Part shown: positions 28,277 to 40,815 of the stretch, piece after piece | Position numbering within the stretch: the stretch's first letter is position 1 | Layout of the letters: the number at the start of each line of letters is the position of its first letter | Source of the DNA: an uncultured Prochlorococcus sp. | GTDB lineage: Bacteria > Cyanobacteriota > Cyanobacteriia > PCC-6307 > Cyanobiaceae | Direction: 5' to 3' | Assembly (NCBI GenBank): GCA_902626435.1 | Contig: CACOFO010000001.1 | Location: forward strand, 47,170 to 111,169 | DNA: 64,000 nt | Notes under the pieces: generated by a model | Told to the model about the DNA's origin: nothing | The model's database searches: none | What the model saw: only the letters and a program-made list of their open reading frames with translations | Made by a program: the position numbers and the translations under genes

Positions 28277-28570
28277 TTACTTTGTGGTAAGAACAGATTT
28301 TACGAAATTGTTAATTTTTGATTTTTTATTTGCTCCATTGTTCTTGTGTAGAACATTTTTTTTAACTGCTTTATCAATTAAACTGAACGCCTTACTTAGA
28401 CTTGTAATTACTAAATTTTTATTATCCTCATTAGGTTCTTTTTTATATTTTGCACAATTTTCTAAAGTTTTTTTAGTCAAAGTTTTTACAGTAGATTTGT
28501 ATGATTTATTGATTAAACGATTTCTTTCCGCAATTTGTATTCTCTTTTTTGCTGATTTGTTATTGGCCAC
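28277..28570 (-). CDS. rpsT: 30S ribosomal protein S20 (GTG start; ORF track extension to 28726 probably spurious)
   Basis: VANNKSAKKRIQIAERNRLINKSYKSTVKTL... begins at the internal GTG. Confidence 0.93.
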   Translation of the reverse strand: MANNKSAKKRIQIAERNRLINKSYKSTVKTLTKKTLENCAKYKKEPNEDNKNLVITSLSKAFSLIDKAVKKNVLHKNNGANKKSKINNFVKSVLTTK

Positions 28571-28690
28571 AGATGATATATAAAATAGTAGATTTTTATC
28601 ATAACAAATAAGTCTACTACTAATCAATAATATATACTTTAGAAAGCTTGTAAAATTGGCTAGAGCCTTTAAATCTGAAAAATTAAGAAT

Positions 28691-29977
28691 ATGAGGATCA
28701 TAAATAATAAAAATGATGCTATCCAAGAATTAAAAAGGATTTCGAATCGAACTAATTCAGAAAACAATAAGAGGACAAATGCAATTGTCGAAGAAATTTT
28801 GCAAGAGGTAAGAACCTATGGCGATACAGCTGTAGAAAAATATACAAAAAAATTTGATGGGTTCAACCCTAACCCTATGCAAGTTAGCGTTACTGATTTA
28901 AAGGATGCTTGGGATGAAATTGATAACAATTTAAAGCTCTCACTAGAAGTGGCTTACAAAAGAATTAAAGAATTTCATAAAAAAGAAATTCCATTATCTT
29001 TCACTATTGAAGGTGAACATGGTGATGTAGTGCAAAGGAAATGGAGACCAGTAAAAAATGCAGGAATTTATATCCCTGGAGGTAGAGCTGCATATCCCAG
29101 TACTGTATTAATGAATGCAATACCTGCAACAGTCGCGGGAGTGAAAGAAATAATAATGGTATCTCCTGGGAATAAAGAGGGGAAAATAAATAAAACTGTT
29201 CTAGCTGCAGCTTACTTATCGGGAATCAATAAAGTTTTTAGAATTGGAGGAGCTCAGGCAATTGGTGCTTTAGCATTTGGGACAAAACAAATCACTAAAG
29301 TTGATGTTATTTCAGGTCCAGGAAATATTTATGTAACTACTGCTAAAAAACAAATATATGGTTCTACAGGAATTGATTCCTTAGCTGGCCCAAGTGAAAT
29401 TTTAATTATTGCAGATGAAACAGCTGAAAGCACACATATAGCATCTGATTTATTAGCACAAGCAGAACATGATCCGTATGCTTCATCAATACTTCTCACT
29501 ACGTCCAAGAATCAAGCAAAAGAAGTTTTAGAAGATCTTTATAAAAAAATAAATGATCATCCAAGAAAAGAAATTTGCATGCAATCAATAAAAAATTGGG
29601 GATTAATTGTTATTTGCGAAAATCATAAATCATGTATTGACCTAAGTAATAACTTCGCTCCAGAACACCTAGAAATTTTAGCTACTAATCCAAAAAAGAT
29701 TCTTGAAGGAATAGAGAATGCTGGAGCAATATTTTTAGGGAAATGGACCCCGGAAGCTGTAGGAGATTATCTGGCTGGACCGAATCATACTTTACCAACA
29801 TCAGGAAATTCAAGATTTAGCGGTTCTTTAGGAGTTGAAACTTTCATGAAAAACACTTCAATAATAGAATTTAATAAAGAAAGTTTAAAAGTGAACAGTC
29901 CTGATATTATAAATCTTGCTAAAAGTGAAGGTTTACATAGTCACGCTAACTCCGTACAAATTAGATTTGAAGATTAG
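28691..29977 (+). CDS. hisD: Histidinol dehydrogenase
   Basis: [50 protein letters not shown]. Confidence 0.98.
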   Translation: MRIINNKNDAIQELKRISNRTNSENNKRTNAIVEEILQEVRTYGDTAVEKYTKKFDGFNPNPMQVSVTDLKDAWDEIDNNLKLSLEVAYKRIKEFHKKEIPLSFTIEGEHGDVVQRKWRPVKNAGIYIPGGRAAYPSTVLMNAIPATVAGVKEIIMVSPGNKEGKINKTVLAAAYLSGINKVFRIGGAQAIGALAFGTKQITKVDVISGPGNIYVTTAKKQIYGSTGIDSLAGPSEILIIADETAESTHIASDLLAQAEHDPYASSILLTTSKNQAKEVLEDLYKKINDHPRKEICMQSIKNWGLIVICENHKSCIDLSNNFAPEHLEILATNPKKILEGIENAGAIFLGKWTPEAVGDYLAGPNHTLPTSGNSRFSGSLGVETFMKNTSIIEFNKESLKVNSPDIINLAKSEGLHSHANSVQIRFED

Positions 29978-30687
29978 TTAACTTTTGCGGGAGAGTAGAC
30001 AACTGGAATATTGTTTTCAATTTTACCAACCAATACTTTATGAGTAAGATCGACAAATAGTCCGTTTTCTAATACGCCTGGAATATTATTAATCGTCATT
30101 TCAATGTTCTTGGGATTTTTTATACCATCATTAAACAATACATCTAGTATTAGGTTCCCTTGATCAGTAACAACAGGACCAGCTTTCTTAGTAGCCATTC
30201 TTAAAGTAGAACTGCCATTCATTTCTGAAATAACTTCCTGAACTTGTTTCCAAGCATTTGGAAGGACCTCTATAGGCAAAGGGAAAGATTGATTTAAGTT
30301 TTTTACGAGCTTAGTTTCGTCAACAACTATCAATAATTCATTAGCTTTAGATGCCACTAACTTTTCTCTAACATGACATGCTCCTCCTCCTTTTATTAAT
30401 TGAAAGCCTGGATCAACTTCGTCTGCTCCATCAATGGCCAAATCAATTTTAGAAACAGAGGCTAAGTCGATAAGAGGGATATTAAGTTCGAGCGCTAAAA
30501 CTTCTGATTGAAATGAAGTTGCAACGCCTCTTATATTTTGCAGTTTTCCAGAACGAATTTCATAAGCGAGGCTTTTTATCATAAGCGCGGCTGTAGATCC
30601 AGATCCTAATCCGAGAATCATGTCACTCTTTACTTCCTTAATTGCTGCGTCAGCAACTATTTGTTTCATTTGAGTTTGTGAATCCAA
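29974..30687 (-). CDS. rpiA: Ribose-5-phosphate isomerase A
   Basis: [43 protein letters not shown]. Confidence 0.97.
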   Translation of the reverse strand: MDSQTQMKQIVADAAIKEVKSDMILGLGSGSTAALMIKSLAYEIRSGKLQNIRGVATSFQSEVLALELNIPLIDLASVSKIDLAIDGADEVDPGFQLIKGGGACHVREKLVASKANELLIVVDETKLVKNLNQSFPLPIEVLPNAWKQVQEVISEMNGSSTLRMATKKAGPVVTDQGNLILDVLFNDGIKNPKNIEMTINNIPGVLENGLFVDLTHKVLVGKIENNIPVVYSPAKVN

Positions 30688-30736
30688 AATCTAATTTTTT
30701 TCTAAGGTTATAGATTATTTAATTTCAATGGGTGAT

Positions 30737-31885
<1,149 letters not shown>

Positions 31886-32026
31886 TTATTAGATAAATCT
31901 AATTGAAGAAATAAATTATTGTTGTTTTTTTGTTTACATCCATAAAATACAAATTTTTGAATATTTTCGTAGAAAAAACTTTTTTTTTATGTGAAAATCA
32001 TTTTAAATTAAAGTTGAAAATTAATT

Positions 32027-32494
32027 TTGAATCAAGAAAACAAAAATAAACTAGAAATCCTATTAAAAAAAGTTGCCGATGTGAGGGATTTGGAAATCTG
32101 TAGTTTAAATATACAAACTAATCAGAATCCAATTATTTTAAAAATTATTATAAAAAAAACTAATGGTGATGATGTTACTGTTGATGATTGTGCACTATTT
32201 AATACCCCAGCCTCTGAAGAAATAGAAAATTCAAATCTTGTAAATTGTTCATATGTGTTAGAAATTAGTAGTCAAGGAGTCAGTGATGAATTAACCTCAG
32301 ATAGAGACTTCAAAACTTTTAAGGGTTTTCCAGTTAATGTTGAGTTAAACCAGAAGAATTCAAAAATAAAATTTCTGAATGGTTTACTTTATGAAAAGTC
32401 TAAAGATTATTTAGCCATTAACATTAAAGGTAATATTAAAAAAATCCCTTTTGATGAAGTACTAAAGATTAGTCTTTGTACATTAAAAGATTAA
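32027..32494 (+). CDS. rimP: Ribosome maturation factor (TTG start)
   Basis: [20 protein letters not shown]; upstream of nusA. Confidence 0.9.
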   Translation: MNQENKNKLEILLKKVADVRDLEICSLNIQTNQNPIILKIIIKKTNGDDVTVDDCALFNTPASEEIENSNLVNCSYVLEISSQGVSDELTSDRDFKTFKGFPVNVELNQKNSKIKFLNGLLYEKSKDYLAINIKGNIKKIPFDEVLKISLCTLKD

Positions 32495-32529
32495 TTATTT
32501 TCAACCATTATTCATTTTACCCATCATAG

Positions 32530-33933
32530 ATGGCATTAGTTATTCTCCCAGGTTTAAACAATCTCATTGAAGATATTAGTGAGGAAAAAAAGTTACCTCC
32601 TAATATCGTGGAAGTAGCCTTACGCGAAGCTTTATTAAAAGGATACGAAAAATATAGAAAAACTTTTTACATTGGAGTTAATGAAGATCCATTTGATGAG
32701 GAATATTTTAGTAACTTTGATGTTGGCCTAGATCTCGATGAAGAAGGTTATAGGATACTATCGAGTAAAATAATTGTTGAAAACGTTGAGAGCGAAGATC
32801 ATCAAATATCTTTAGTGGAAGTTAAACAAGTCGCTGATGACGCTCAAATAGGTGACACGGTTGTTTTAGACGTTACCCCAGAAAAAGAGGACTTTGGGCG
32901 AATGGCTGCTGCAACGACAAAGCAAGTTTTAGCCCAAAAATTAAGAGATCAACAAAGAAAAATGATTCAGGAAGAATTTGCAGATTTGGAAGATCCCGTT
33001 TTAACAGCAAGAGTTATAAGATTTGAGAGACAATCAGTCATCATGGGAGTTAGTTCGGGTATTGGTAGACCTGAAGTAGAGGCTGAACTTCCCAAGAGAG
33101 ATCAATTACCAAATGACAATTATAGAGCAAATGCAACTTTCAAAGTATTTTTGAAAGAAGTTAGCGAAATAGCAAGAAAAGGACCACAACTTTTCGTAAG
33201 TAGAGCAAATGCTGGTTTAGTGGTTTATTTATTTGAAAATGAAGTGCCAGAAATTCAAGAAGGTACAGTGAAAATTGTTGCCGTTTCAAGAGAAGCAAAC
33301 CCTCCTTCAAGAGCTGTTGGGCCAAGAACAAAAGTCGCTGTTGATAGTGTCGAAGAAGAAGTTGACCCTGTAGGTGCATGTATTGGAGCAAGAGGAGCAA
33401 GAATTCAACAAGTAGTGAATGAATTAAGAGGAGAAAAAATTGATGTTATTAAGTGGTCATCTAATCCAATACAATATATTCTCAACTCTTTAAGTCCTGC
33501 GAAAGTCGATCAAGTAAGATTAGTTGACCCAGAAGGGCAACATGCGCATGTATTAGTTCCTCCTGATCAATTGAGTCTTGCGATTGGTAGAGAAGGTCAA
33601 AATGTAAGACTTGCCGCAAGATTAACTGGTTGGAAGATTGATGTTAAAAACTCACATGAATACGATCAGGAAGCTGAAGATGCTGCAGTCTCTGAATTAA
33701 TCATTCAAAGAGAAGAGGAAGAAAATCTCCAGCGGGAAGCTGAGCTAAGAGTTGAAGCTGAACAAGCTGAGCGTGCTGCAGAAGATGCAAGATTGAGAGA
33801 GCTTTATCCCCTTCCTGAGGATGAGCAAGAATATGGAGAAGAACAATATGAAGAAGAAGCCTTCTCAGATAATGAACAATTAGATACTATTCAAGATAAT
33901 GAAATATCCGCCAAAGAGGAGAAAAAACGGTGA
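32530..33933 (+). CDS. nusA: Transcription termination/antitermination factor NusA
   Basis: S1/KH: VDPVGACIGARGARIQQVVNELRGEKIDVIKWS; acidic C-terminal tail. Confidence 0.97.
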   Translation: MALVILPGLNNLIEDISEEKKLPPNIVEVALREALLKGYEKYRKTFYIGVNEDPFDEEYFSNFDVGLDLDEEGYRILSSKIIVENVESEDHQISLVEVKQVADDAQIGDTVVLDVTPEKEDFGRMAAATTKQVLAQKLRDQQRKMIQEEFADLEDPVLTARVIRFERQSVIMGVSSGIGRPEVEAELPKRDQLPNDNYRANATFKVFLKEVSEIARKGPQLFVSRANAGLVVYLFENEVPEIQEGTVKIVAVSREANPPSRAVGPRTKVAVDSVEEEVDPVGACIGARGARIQQVVNELRGEKIDVIKWSSNPIQYILNSLSPAKVDQVRLVDPEGQHAHVLVPPDQLSLAIGREGQNVRLAARLTGWKIDVKNSHEYDQEAEDAAVSELIIQREEEENLQREAELRVEAEQAERAAEDARLRELYPLPEDEQEYGEEQYEEEAFSDNEQLDTIQDNEISAKEEKKR

Positions 33934-34211
33934 TACAACATACCCCTGTTATGCGTATATGCATTTCATGTAAAAAAACATATGACAGGAAAGATCTTTT
34001 TAAGATTACCAAAGATCATAAGCAAGGCATTATGATTCAAAAGGGAACAGGGCGATCAGCTTACATTTGTAAGTCAAATAAATGTTACTCAGATTCCAAG
34101 ATTAAAAAAAAGCTTCAAAAAGCTTTAAAAACATCTTTAGAACCTGCATTTCTTGAAATTTTTGCAAAAGAAATTACAAGCTACATTAACAATCCCAATA
34201 AGGGAATATAA
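33930..34211 (+). CDS. YlxR family (DUF448) RNA-binding protein
   Basis: RICISCKKTYDRKDLFKI, GRSAYICKSNKCY; between nusA and infB. Confidence 0.9.
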   Translation: MIQHTPVMRICISCKKTYDRKDLFKITKDHKQGIMIQKGTGRSAYICKSNKCYSDSKIKKKLQKALKTSLEPAFLEIFAKEITSYINNPNKGI

Positions 34212-34258
34212 TTAAGTTAAATCCTCTTTGATTTCACAAAGAGTACAAATCAGATTAA

Positions 34259-37200
34259 ATGACTATCAGCGATAAAATCAGAATTTATGAACTTTCCAGA
34301 GATTTAAATCTGGAAAATAAAGATATATTGGATGCCGCTCAAAAACTATCAATTTCAGTAAAAAGCCATAGCAGTTCGATTAGTGCAGAGGACGCAAAAA
34401 AAATACAAAATCTTATTAATAAAAAGAATTCAGATAAAAAAATACTTGCCATTAATAAACCTTCTATTAAGAAAGATAATTACACACATAAAAAAGAAGA
34501 TAAATCTCCTGTTATCTCCTCCGCTAAAGGAAAACCTCTCAAAGAAAATTCAAACAAAAAGCCATTATTGATAAAACCTCTTAATAAGCCTGAGAGTCTA
34601 AAAATAATTTCAAATCAACCTAAAAATCTCAATAAACCCAATATTGTTAACTCTTCGCAATCTCAAGCAAATCTAACAAATCAAAACAACACTAAACCTT
34701 CACAAAATTTCAAACAAGATAAAAAAACTTTCCGTAGTAATATAAACCCACCTATCAAAAGTCCATCAAAACCTCCTATTCAATTAATTGCCAAGCCAAA
34801 AAATATAAATAATAATGTTAAATCTAGTGGAACATCCAAGAATATTTACAGTAAAGGAGTTGGAGAGCAACTATCAAACAAACCTGATCAAAATACAAAC
34901 AAACCCAAATCAAACAATTTTAATAATAGAAGTAACACCCCTGAGCTAGTAGGAGCTCCCATAAGAAGAAATGATTCTAATAAGCAAAATAATAATAAGC
35001 AAAACAATTCTTTTAACCAAACTGGCTCGAACAGACCTGAAATACCTAATAGGCCAAGATTAAGAAACAAACCGTCAAATCAAGGTAGACCTAGCTCATT
35101 CGATAGACAAGTTAATCAGAATAGATCTGGTTCTCCAAATAGGCCCGGTATACCCAGTAGGCATGGATTAAGAAATAAGCCATCAGATCAAGGTAGGCCG
35201 AGCTCATTCAATAGACAAATTAATCAGAATAGACCTGACTCTCCAAACAGACCTGGTTCTCCCAATAGACCCGATTCAAAATTCAATGGCCAAAGGTCAT
35301 CTGGGATTAGAAAACCAGTATCACCTACTGAACTTTTGCAACTTCAAAAAACTAATAAATCTGAGAAAGAGAAACTAGGTATAAAGAATAACGAAAAACA
35401 AAATATTGAGTCACCTAAACAGAAGGCGAAAGCACCTAATGTCCGTCCAAATACCGCCCCTAGTTCTAAAAAACCACCTCATAGATCATTCGCAAATAGT
35501 TCAAAAAAACCAGGAAGGACTGATTGGGATGATAGTGCAAAACTAGAAGCGTTAAGAAATAAAAATCCTCAAAAACAAAGACAAAAGGTTCATATTATAG
35601 GTGAAAACGATGATTCATTAACATCTGAAACGAGTGGATACTCAGGAGAAAAAATTTCAATATTATCAGCTAGTTTGGCTCGTCCAAAAAAAGAAAAGTC
35701 GGATGAACCTAAACCTCAAAAATCTATAAAACAATTCAAGAAGAAGAAAAAAGAGACCACACGGCAAAGACAAAAGAGAAGAGCAATGGAACTTAAGGCT
35801 GCCAAAGAGGCTAAACAAGTGAGGCCTGAAATGATAATAGTTCCCGATGATAATTTAACGGTTCAAGAATTAGCCGATAAATTAAGTCTTGAAAGTTCTG
35901 AAATAATTAAATCTCTTTTCTTCAAAGGAATAACAGCAACAGTAACTCAATCTCTTGACTTAGCAACTATCGAAACGGTAGCGGAAGAATTTGGAGTACC
36001 TGTTTTACAAGATGATATCCAAGAAGCTGCAGAGAAAACAGTGGATATGATTGAATCTGATGATATCAATAGTCTAATAAAAAGACCACCTGTTATTACT
36101 GTAATGGGTCATGTAGATCATGGCAAAACAAGTCTTCTAGACTCTATAAGAGAATCAAGAGTAGCTTCGGGAGAAGCAGGGGGGATAACTCAACATATAG
36201 GAGCTTATCAAGTAGAATTTGAACACGATTCTACAAAGAAAAAATTAACTTTTCTTGATACTCCAGGCCATGAAGCCTTTACGGCAATGAGAGCAAGGGG
36301 TACAAAAGTTACCGATGTGGCTGTTCTTGTAGTAGCAGCGGATGATGGTTGTAGACCTCAAACACTTGAAGCAATCAGTCATGCAAGAGCTGCAAAAGTA
36401 CCAATTGTTGTTGCAATAAATAAAATTGATAAAGAAGGAGCATCTCCAGAAAGAGTCAAGCAGGAACTATCAGAAAAAGATTTAATTGCTGAAGATTGGG
36501 GAGGAGACACTGTAATGGTTCCAGTAAGTGCAATCAAAAAACAAAATATTGATAAATTGCTTGAAATGATTTTATTAGTTTCAGAAGTTGAAGACCTACA
36601 AGCTAACCCTGACAGATCGGCTAAAGGTACAGTTATTGAAGCCCATCTGGATAAAGCCAAAGGTCCTGTAGCAACTTTGTTAGTACAAAACGGTACCTTA
36701 AAATCTGGAGATGTTTTAGCTGCAGGTTCAGTCCTAGGAAAAATTAGAGCGATGGTTGATGAACATGGTAATAGAATCAAAGAAGCAGGGCCATCATTTC
36801 CGGTAGAAGCACTTGGATTCAGTGAAGTGCCAACAGCAGGAGATGAATTTGAAGTCTACGCTGATGAAAAATCTGCTAGAGCTATTGTCGGAGAAAGAGC
36901 TACAGATGCAAGAGCCACAAAATTAGCTCAACAAATGGCCTCCAGAAGAGTTAGCTTATCTTCTTTATCCACTCAAGCAAATGATGGAGAATTAAAAGAG
37001 TTAAACTTAATTCTTAAGGCGGATGTTCAAGGTAGTGTTGAAGCGATATTGGGATCACTAGAACAATTACCAAAAAATGAAGTTCAAGTTAGAGTCCTAC
37101 TCTCTGCTCCTGGAGAAATTACTGAGACAGATATAGATCTCGCAGCTGCATCAGGGTCTGTAATTATTGGGTTTAACACTTCATTGGCATCCGGAGCAAA

Positions 37201-37609
37201 GAGAGCTGCTGATGCTAATGATGTTGACATAAGAGAATACGAAGTTATCTATAAACTCTTAGAAGATATTCAGTTGGCTATGGAAGGTTTACTCGAACCA
37301 GATCTTGTAGAAGAATCTTTAGGTCAAGCCGAAGTTCGAGCAACCTTCGCAGTAGGTAAAGGAGCAATCGCAGGCTGTTACATACAAACTGGTAAATTAC
37401 AACGGAATTGTTCTCTTAGAGTTATTAGATCAGATAAAGTAATTTTTGAGGGTAATTTAGACTCTCTAAAAAGGGTTAAAGATGATGTAAAAGAAGTAAA
37501 TACGGGATTTGAATGTGGAGTTGGCTGCGATAAATTCTCTTCGTGGATTGAAGGAGACATCATCGAAGCGTTCAAATTTGTCACTAAAAAGAGATCTTTA
37601 ACACAATAA
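34259..37609 (+). CDS. infB: Translation initiation factor IF-2
   Basis: [54 protein letters not shown]. Confidence 0.98.
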   Translation: MTISDKIRIYELSRDLNLENKDILDAAQKLSISVKSHSSSISAEDAKKIQNLINKKNSDKKILAINKPSIKKDNYTHKKEDKSPVISSAKGKPLKENSNKKPLLIKPLNKPESLKIISNQPKNLNKPNIVNSSQSQANLTNQNNTKPSQNFKQDKKTFRSNINPPIKSPSKPPIQLIAKPKNINNNVKSSGTSKNIYSKGVGEQLSNKPDQNTNKPKSNNFNNRSNTPELVGAPIRRNDSNKQNNNKQNNSFNQTGSNRPEIPNRPRLRNKPSNQGRPSSFDRQVNQNRSGSPNRPGIPSRHGLRNKPSDQGRPSSFNRQINQNRPDSPNRPGSPNRPDSKFNGQRSSGIRKPVSPTELLQLQKTNKSEKEKLGIKNNEKQNIESPKQKAKAPNVRPNTAPSSKKPPHRSFANSSKKPGRTDWDDSAKLEALRNKNPQKQRQKVHIIGENDDSLTSETSGYSGEKISILSASLARPKKEKSDEPKPQKSIKQFKKKKKETTRQRQKRRAMELKAAKEAKQVRPEMIIVPDDNLTVQELADKLSLESSEIIKSLFFKGITATVTQSLDLATIETVAEEFGVPVLQDDIQEAAEKTVDMIESDDINSLIKRPPVITVMGHVDHGKTSLLDSIRESRVASGEAGGITQHIGAYQVEFEHDSTKKKLTFLDTPGHEAFTAMRARGTKVTDVAVLVVAADDGCRPQTLEAISHARAAKVPIVVAINKIDKEGASPERVKQELSEKDLIAEDWGGDTVMVPVSAIKKQNIDKLLEMILLVSEVEDLQANPDRSAKGTVIEAHLDKAKGPVATLLVQNGTLKSGDVLAAGSVLGKIRAMVDEHGNRIKEAGPSFPVEALGFSEVPTAGDEFEVYADEKSARAIVGERATDARATKLAQQMASRRVSLSSLSTQANDGELKELNLILKADVQGSVEAILGSLEQLPKNEVQVRVLLSAPGEITETDIDLAAASGSVIIGFNTSLASGAKRAADANDVDIREYEVIYKLLEDIQLAMEGLLEPDLVEESLGQAEVRATFAVGKGAIAGCYIQTGKLQRNCSLRVIRSDKVIFEGNLDSLKRVKDDVKEVNTGFECGVGCDKFSSWIEGDIIEAFKFVTKKRSLTQ
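35030..35245 (+). repeat. Two imperfect 108-bp tandem repeats inside the infB N-terminal linker
   Basis: Encodes [36 protein letters not shown] then [36 protein letters not shown], followed by a partial third unit. Confidence 0.85.
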
Positions 37610-37625
37610 TTTAATACCTACATTA

Positions 37626-37874
37626 CTAATCTTTATTTTTATCAAAAAATAATAAAGAAGGAAATATGACACAAGCACCCAACTGTATAAGGAGGTTATT
37701 TTGCTGTAACTCAGCTCCACTTACAATTTTGGAAATCATTATAAAAAGTCCTAAAAATGCAGAACCACTTAAAGCTATCCACAATGTTCTCCTTAATCCT
37801 TTGAAAGGAGATTGGGTTTCTTTTAATAGTTTCTTTTTTAATTCAGGATCTATTTTTGACATTAATACTTTCAA
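37626..37874 (-). CDS. Small two-TM protein (DUF3493-like)
   Basis: LKKKLLKETQSPFKGLRRTLWIALSGSAFLGLFIMISKIVSGAELQQNNLLIQLG. Confidence 0.75.
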   Translation of the reverse strand: MKVLMSKIDPELKKKLLKETQSPFKGLRRTLWIALSGSAFLGLFIMISKIVSGAELQQNNLLIQLGACVIFPSLLFFDKNKD

Positions 37875-37917
37875 TTATTAACTTAAGTCTATATGAAAAT
37901 ATTAATATTTTAGTTTT

Positions 37918-37989
37918 GCCGGTATAGCTCAGCGGTAGAGCAACTGTCTCGTAAACAGTAGGCCATTGGTTCAATTCCAATTATCGGCA
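37918..37989 (+). tRNA. trnT-CGT: tRNA-Thr (anticodon CGT)
   Basis: Cloverleaf: acceptor GCCGGTA/TATCGGC, D arm GCTCAGCGGTAGAGC, anticodon arm ACTGT-CTCGTAA-ACAGT, T arm TTGGTTCAATTCCAA; no encoded CCA. Confidence 0.96.
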
Positions 37990-38015
37990 TTTCAAAAGCA
38001 AATTGAAAACAAAAA

Positions 38016-39569
38016 ATGATTAATAGAATTCTAAAATTTAAAAATCTGTATAAATTATTAATTTTTTTTCCTCTAATATTTTATTTTGGCAAGAGAAGTT
38101 ACATAGCTTTTGATGAAGGATTTTATGCACTACAAGCTAGATGGATATTGGATAAAGGCAACTGGACAATTCCTCTTTGGTGGGATGAGTATATTTTAGA
38201 TAGAACAATAGGATTACAGTTTTTAATAGCGAAGTCACAAGAAATATTTGGAAGAAATATGTTTGCTGCATATTTACCCACAACAATCGCTGCAATATTA
38301 ATGCTATTCATTACTTACAAATTTCATGAAGAATTTTTTAATAAAAAATATGCAATTATATCTCCACTAATACTTGCTACTACATATCTTTGGTTTGACT
38401 ACTCACACTTAGCCACACAAGATATCATTTATTCGTGTTTAGTTACAATTGGAGTATTTTCTTTAGTAAAAATAAAAAATAAACATAACAAATTTTATAT
38501 TCTGCTTTTTGGAATTTGGATTGGTTTGTCTTTTATGATGAAAACTTTTCTAGTATTTGTACCATTATTATCGCTGTTACCATATTTGTTCATAAAAAAG
38601 AATATTTTACTCAGCAAATATTTTTGGGTTGGACTACTCATTGGATTTGTTCCTTTTTTATCTTGGGCATTATCTATAAACATTTATTTAGAGAAAAATA
38701 TTATTTTTTACTTAGTGGAAAAATTTACCATACTATCTAATAAAAATACTTTTACAAATCCTATCTACTATTACCTATGGAATATTCCCGCAACTTATCT
38801 ACCATGGAGTATTTTTGCAATTATTGGCACAATTTTAAATTTATATGAAAGTAAAGAGAAGAAATATTTACTTTCCATTTTCCCTTTAATTTTGATAGGA
38901 ATTCTTAGTATTTTTTCTACGAAAACTCCTTACTACACTCTACAAATCTCATCTATTCTTGCACTTAATACTTATGAAGGAATAGTCTATTTATTTAATT
39001 CTAAAAGATTTAAAAGAATTTTTATATTTATCACTTCAAAAATTGTTCCTTTATTTATTGTCTCTCTCACTTTTACATATTATTTTTTATTTAAGAATAT
39101 AAGTAATTTTAACTTTAAGGAAAATACATTTTTAATTATTGGATTATTATTTTTTGGGATATCTTGGTCATTTATAAAACATAAAAACTCATTCCAAGAA
39201 ATATTAATAACACTAATAATTGGGCCTTATTTGTTTACTTCATTTCTTTTGCAATCAGGATTATTTACTGATAGATCTAGAGAAATAAGAGAAGAAATGG
39301 AACACATATCATCTCTTGATTTTTTAAAAAATAAAGAAATAAAGGTTGATAAAAGTGGAATAAAAAATTCTAGATCTCAATCAAAAATCATAAGAATTTC
39401 GTTATTAACTCCAACATTAGGTGAAGGTTTAAAAAGTATAGATCAATTAAAGAAATCAGAATTGGCATGGTCAACTGAATTCAAAGAAATAGATAACAAC
39501 AATTATTCTTATGAAGTTATATATGAAAACCATATTTTAAATCCCTGGAAATTAATAAAAAAAAAGTAA
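38016..39569 (+). CDS. ArnT/PMT-like (GT39/GT83-type) membrane glycosyltransferase
   Basis: Polytopic; YIAFDEGFYALQARWILDKGNWTIPLWWDE N-terminal loop. Confidence 0.85.
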   Translation: MINRILKFKNLYKLLIFFPLIFYFGKRSYIAFDEGFYALQARWILDKGNWTIPLWWDEYILDRTIGLQFLIAKSQEIFGRNMFAAYLPTTIAAILMLFITYKFHEEFFNKKYAIISPLILATTYLWFDYSHLATQDIIYSCLVTIGVFSLVKIKNKHNKFYILLFGIWIGLSFMMKTFLVFVPLLSLLPYLFIKKNILLSKYFWVGLLIGFVPFLSWALSINIYLEKNIIFYLVEKFTILSNKNTFTNPIYYYLWNIPATYLPWSIFAIIGTILNLYESKEKKYLLSIFPLILIGILSIFSTKTPYYTLQISSILALNTYEGIVYLFNSKRFKRIFIFITSKIVPLFIVSLTFTYYFLFKNISNFNFKENTFLIIGLLFFGISWSFIKHKNSFQEILITLIIGPYLFTSFLLQSGLFTDRSREIREEMEHISSLDFLKNKEIKVDKSGIKNSRSQSKIIRISLLTPTLGEGLKSIDQLKKSELAWSTEFKEIDNNNYSYEVIYENHILNPWKLIKKK

Positions 39570-39593
39570 GTAATCCTTATATACTAAAGTGGC

Positions 39594-40706
39594 TTGATCA
39601 AACCTTATAAAGTAATGAAATCCGTTAATAGTTGGAATTTAACAAATAATAAACTGCATCAACTATTCAAGGATAATAACCAATTTATTTCAATTAAAGT
39701 AAGAGGTAATACTTGGGAGCCAATAACTCGATGGCTAAGATTAGATTCAAGAGTATTTAGAGAAACCACTACCAAAGCAAGAATAACTTTATGCGATATT
39801 GAATCTTTAGCAGAAATTTATAATTATAGGTCTATTAGATGGAAAGCAAAAAAATTAACACCTTTGCCAACCAAACTAATTCCACAATTTTTAAAAAATA
39901 TTTTCCGCAAATTTCCCATAATAAAACAACTTGCCTACGAACTAGAAATATTTTTTTATAAATATGATGAAAATATTTCCAATCATTTAATATCAATTGT
40001 AATTCCTGCAAGAAATGAAGCCGGCAATAAACAACTACTAATAGATGCACTGAATAAATTTAAAAAAATACCTAATAAGTTAGAAATTATATTTGTAGAA
40101 GGGAATAGCAAAGATAATACATATAAAATTCTGCAAGAGTTAAAAGAAAATTATTCAGATTTCTTCAAGATATCTCTTTTAAAACAAACTTCTAAAGGGA
40201 AGAAAAATGCAGTTGTAGAAGGATTTAATATTTCTCAAGGTGAAACCCTAGCAATAATAGATAGTGATTTCACTGTAGATATTGATGACAGTATTTCAGC
40301 AATTATGGAATCAACTAAAAATGAAAATATTTTAATTAATTGTGCCCGCACAACTTTCCCAATGGAAAAAAATGCAATGAGATGGGCTAATTATATAGGA
40401 AATAGACTCTTTGCAATATTTTTATCAATTATCATAAATAAACCAGTATCAGATTCACTTTGTGGAACAAAAGTTTTTTCAAGAAAATTCTTTAAACTGA
40501 TGAAACAAAATGGGAGTTGGGATTCCAAATCTGATCCATTTGGAGACTTCACAATAATATTTGAGGCAGCTAACAACAATATAAAAATACTTAATTATCC
40601 TGTTAGATATTATGCTAGAAAATCAGGCGCACCAAATATATCTAGATGGATTGATGGATTAAAACTTCTCAAAGTTTGTTGGATTTATATCATTTCCGAT
40701 ATCTGA
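39594..40706 (+). CDS. Family 2 glycosyltransferase
   Basis: ISIVIPARNEAGNKQLLIDAL, EIIFVEGNSKDNTYKIL, LAIIDSDFTVD. Confidence 0.9.
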   Translation: MIKPYKVMKSVNSWNLTNNKLHQLFKDNNQFISIKVRGNTWEPITRWLRLDSRVFRETTTKARITLCDIESLAEIYNYRSIRWKAKKLTPLPTKLIPQFLKNIFRKFPIIKQLAYELEIFFYKYDENISNHLISIVIPARNEAGNKQLLIDALNKFKKIPNKLEIIFVEGNSKDNTYKILQELKENYSDFFKISLLKQTSKGKKNAVVEGFNISQGETLAIIDSDFTVDIDDSISAIMESTKNENILINCARTTFPMEKNAMRWANYIGNRLFAIFLSIIINKPVSDSLCGTKVFSRKFFKLMKQNGSWDSKSDPFGDFTIIFEAANNNIKILNYPVRYYARKSGAPNISRWIDGLKLLKVCWIYIISDI

Positions 40707-40815
40707 ATTTAAGTAAATTTTCAGAGGTATTTTCTAAAGATTTTTCAATTTCGCCGAATTAGTAATAAAGTAGTTAGATTCTTAGTGAATATAAAATTCA
40801 TAAGAATTTCATGAC

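Noticed and set aside
28571-28726. N-terminal extension of the rpsT ORF (149 aa version)
   Set aside because: S20 homology begins at the internal GTG (VANNKSAKKR); the extension is AT-rich leader and would overlap the hisD start.
36379-36780. 133-aa minus-strand ORF antisense to infB
   Set aside because: Inside the conserved IF-2 GTPase region; composition mirrors the sense frame; no independent evidence.
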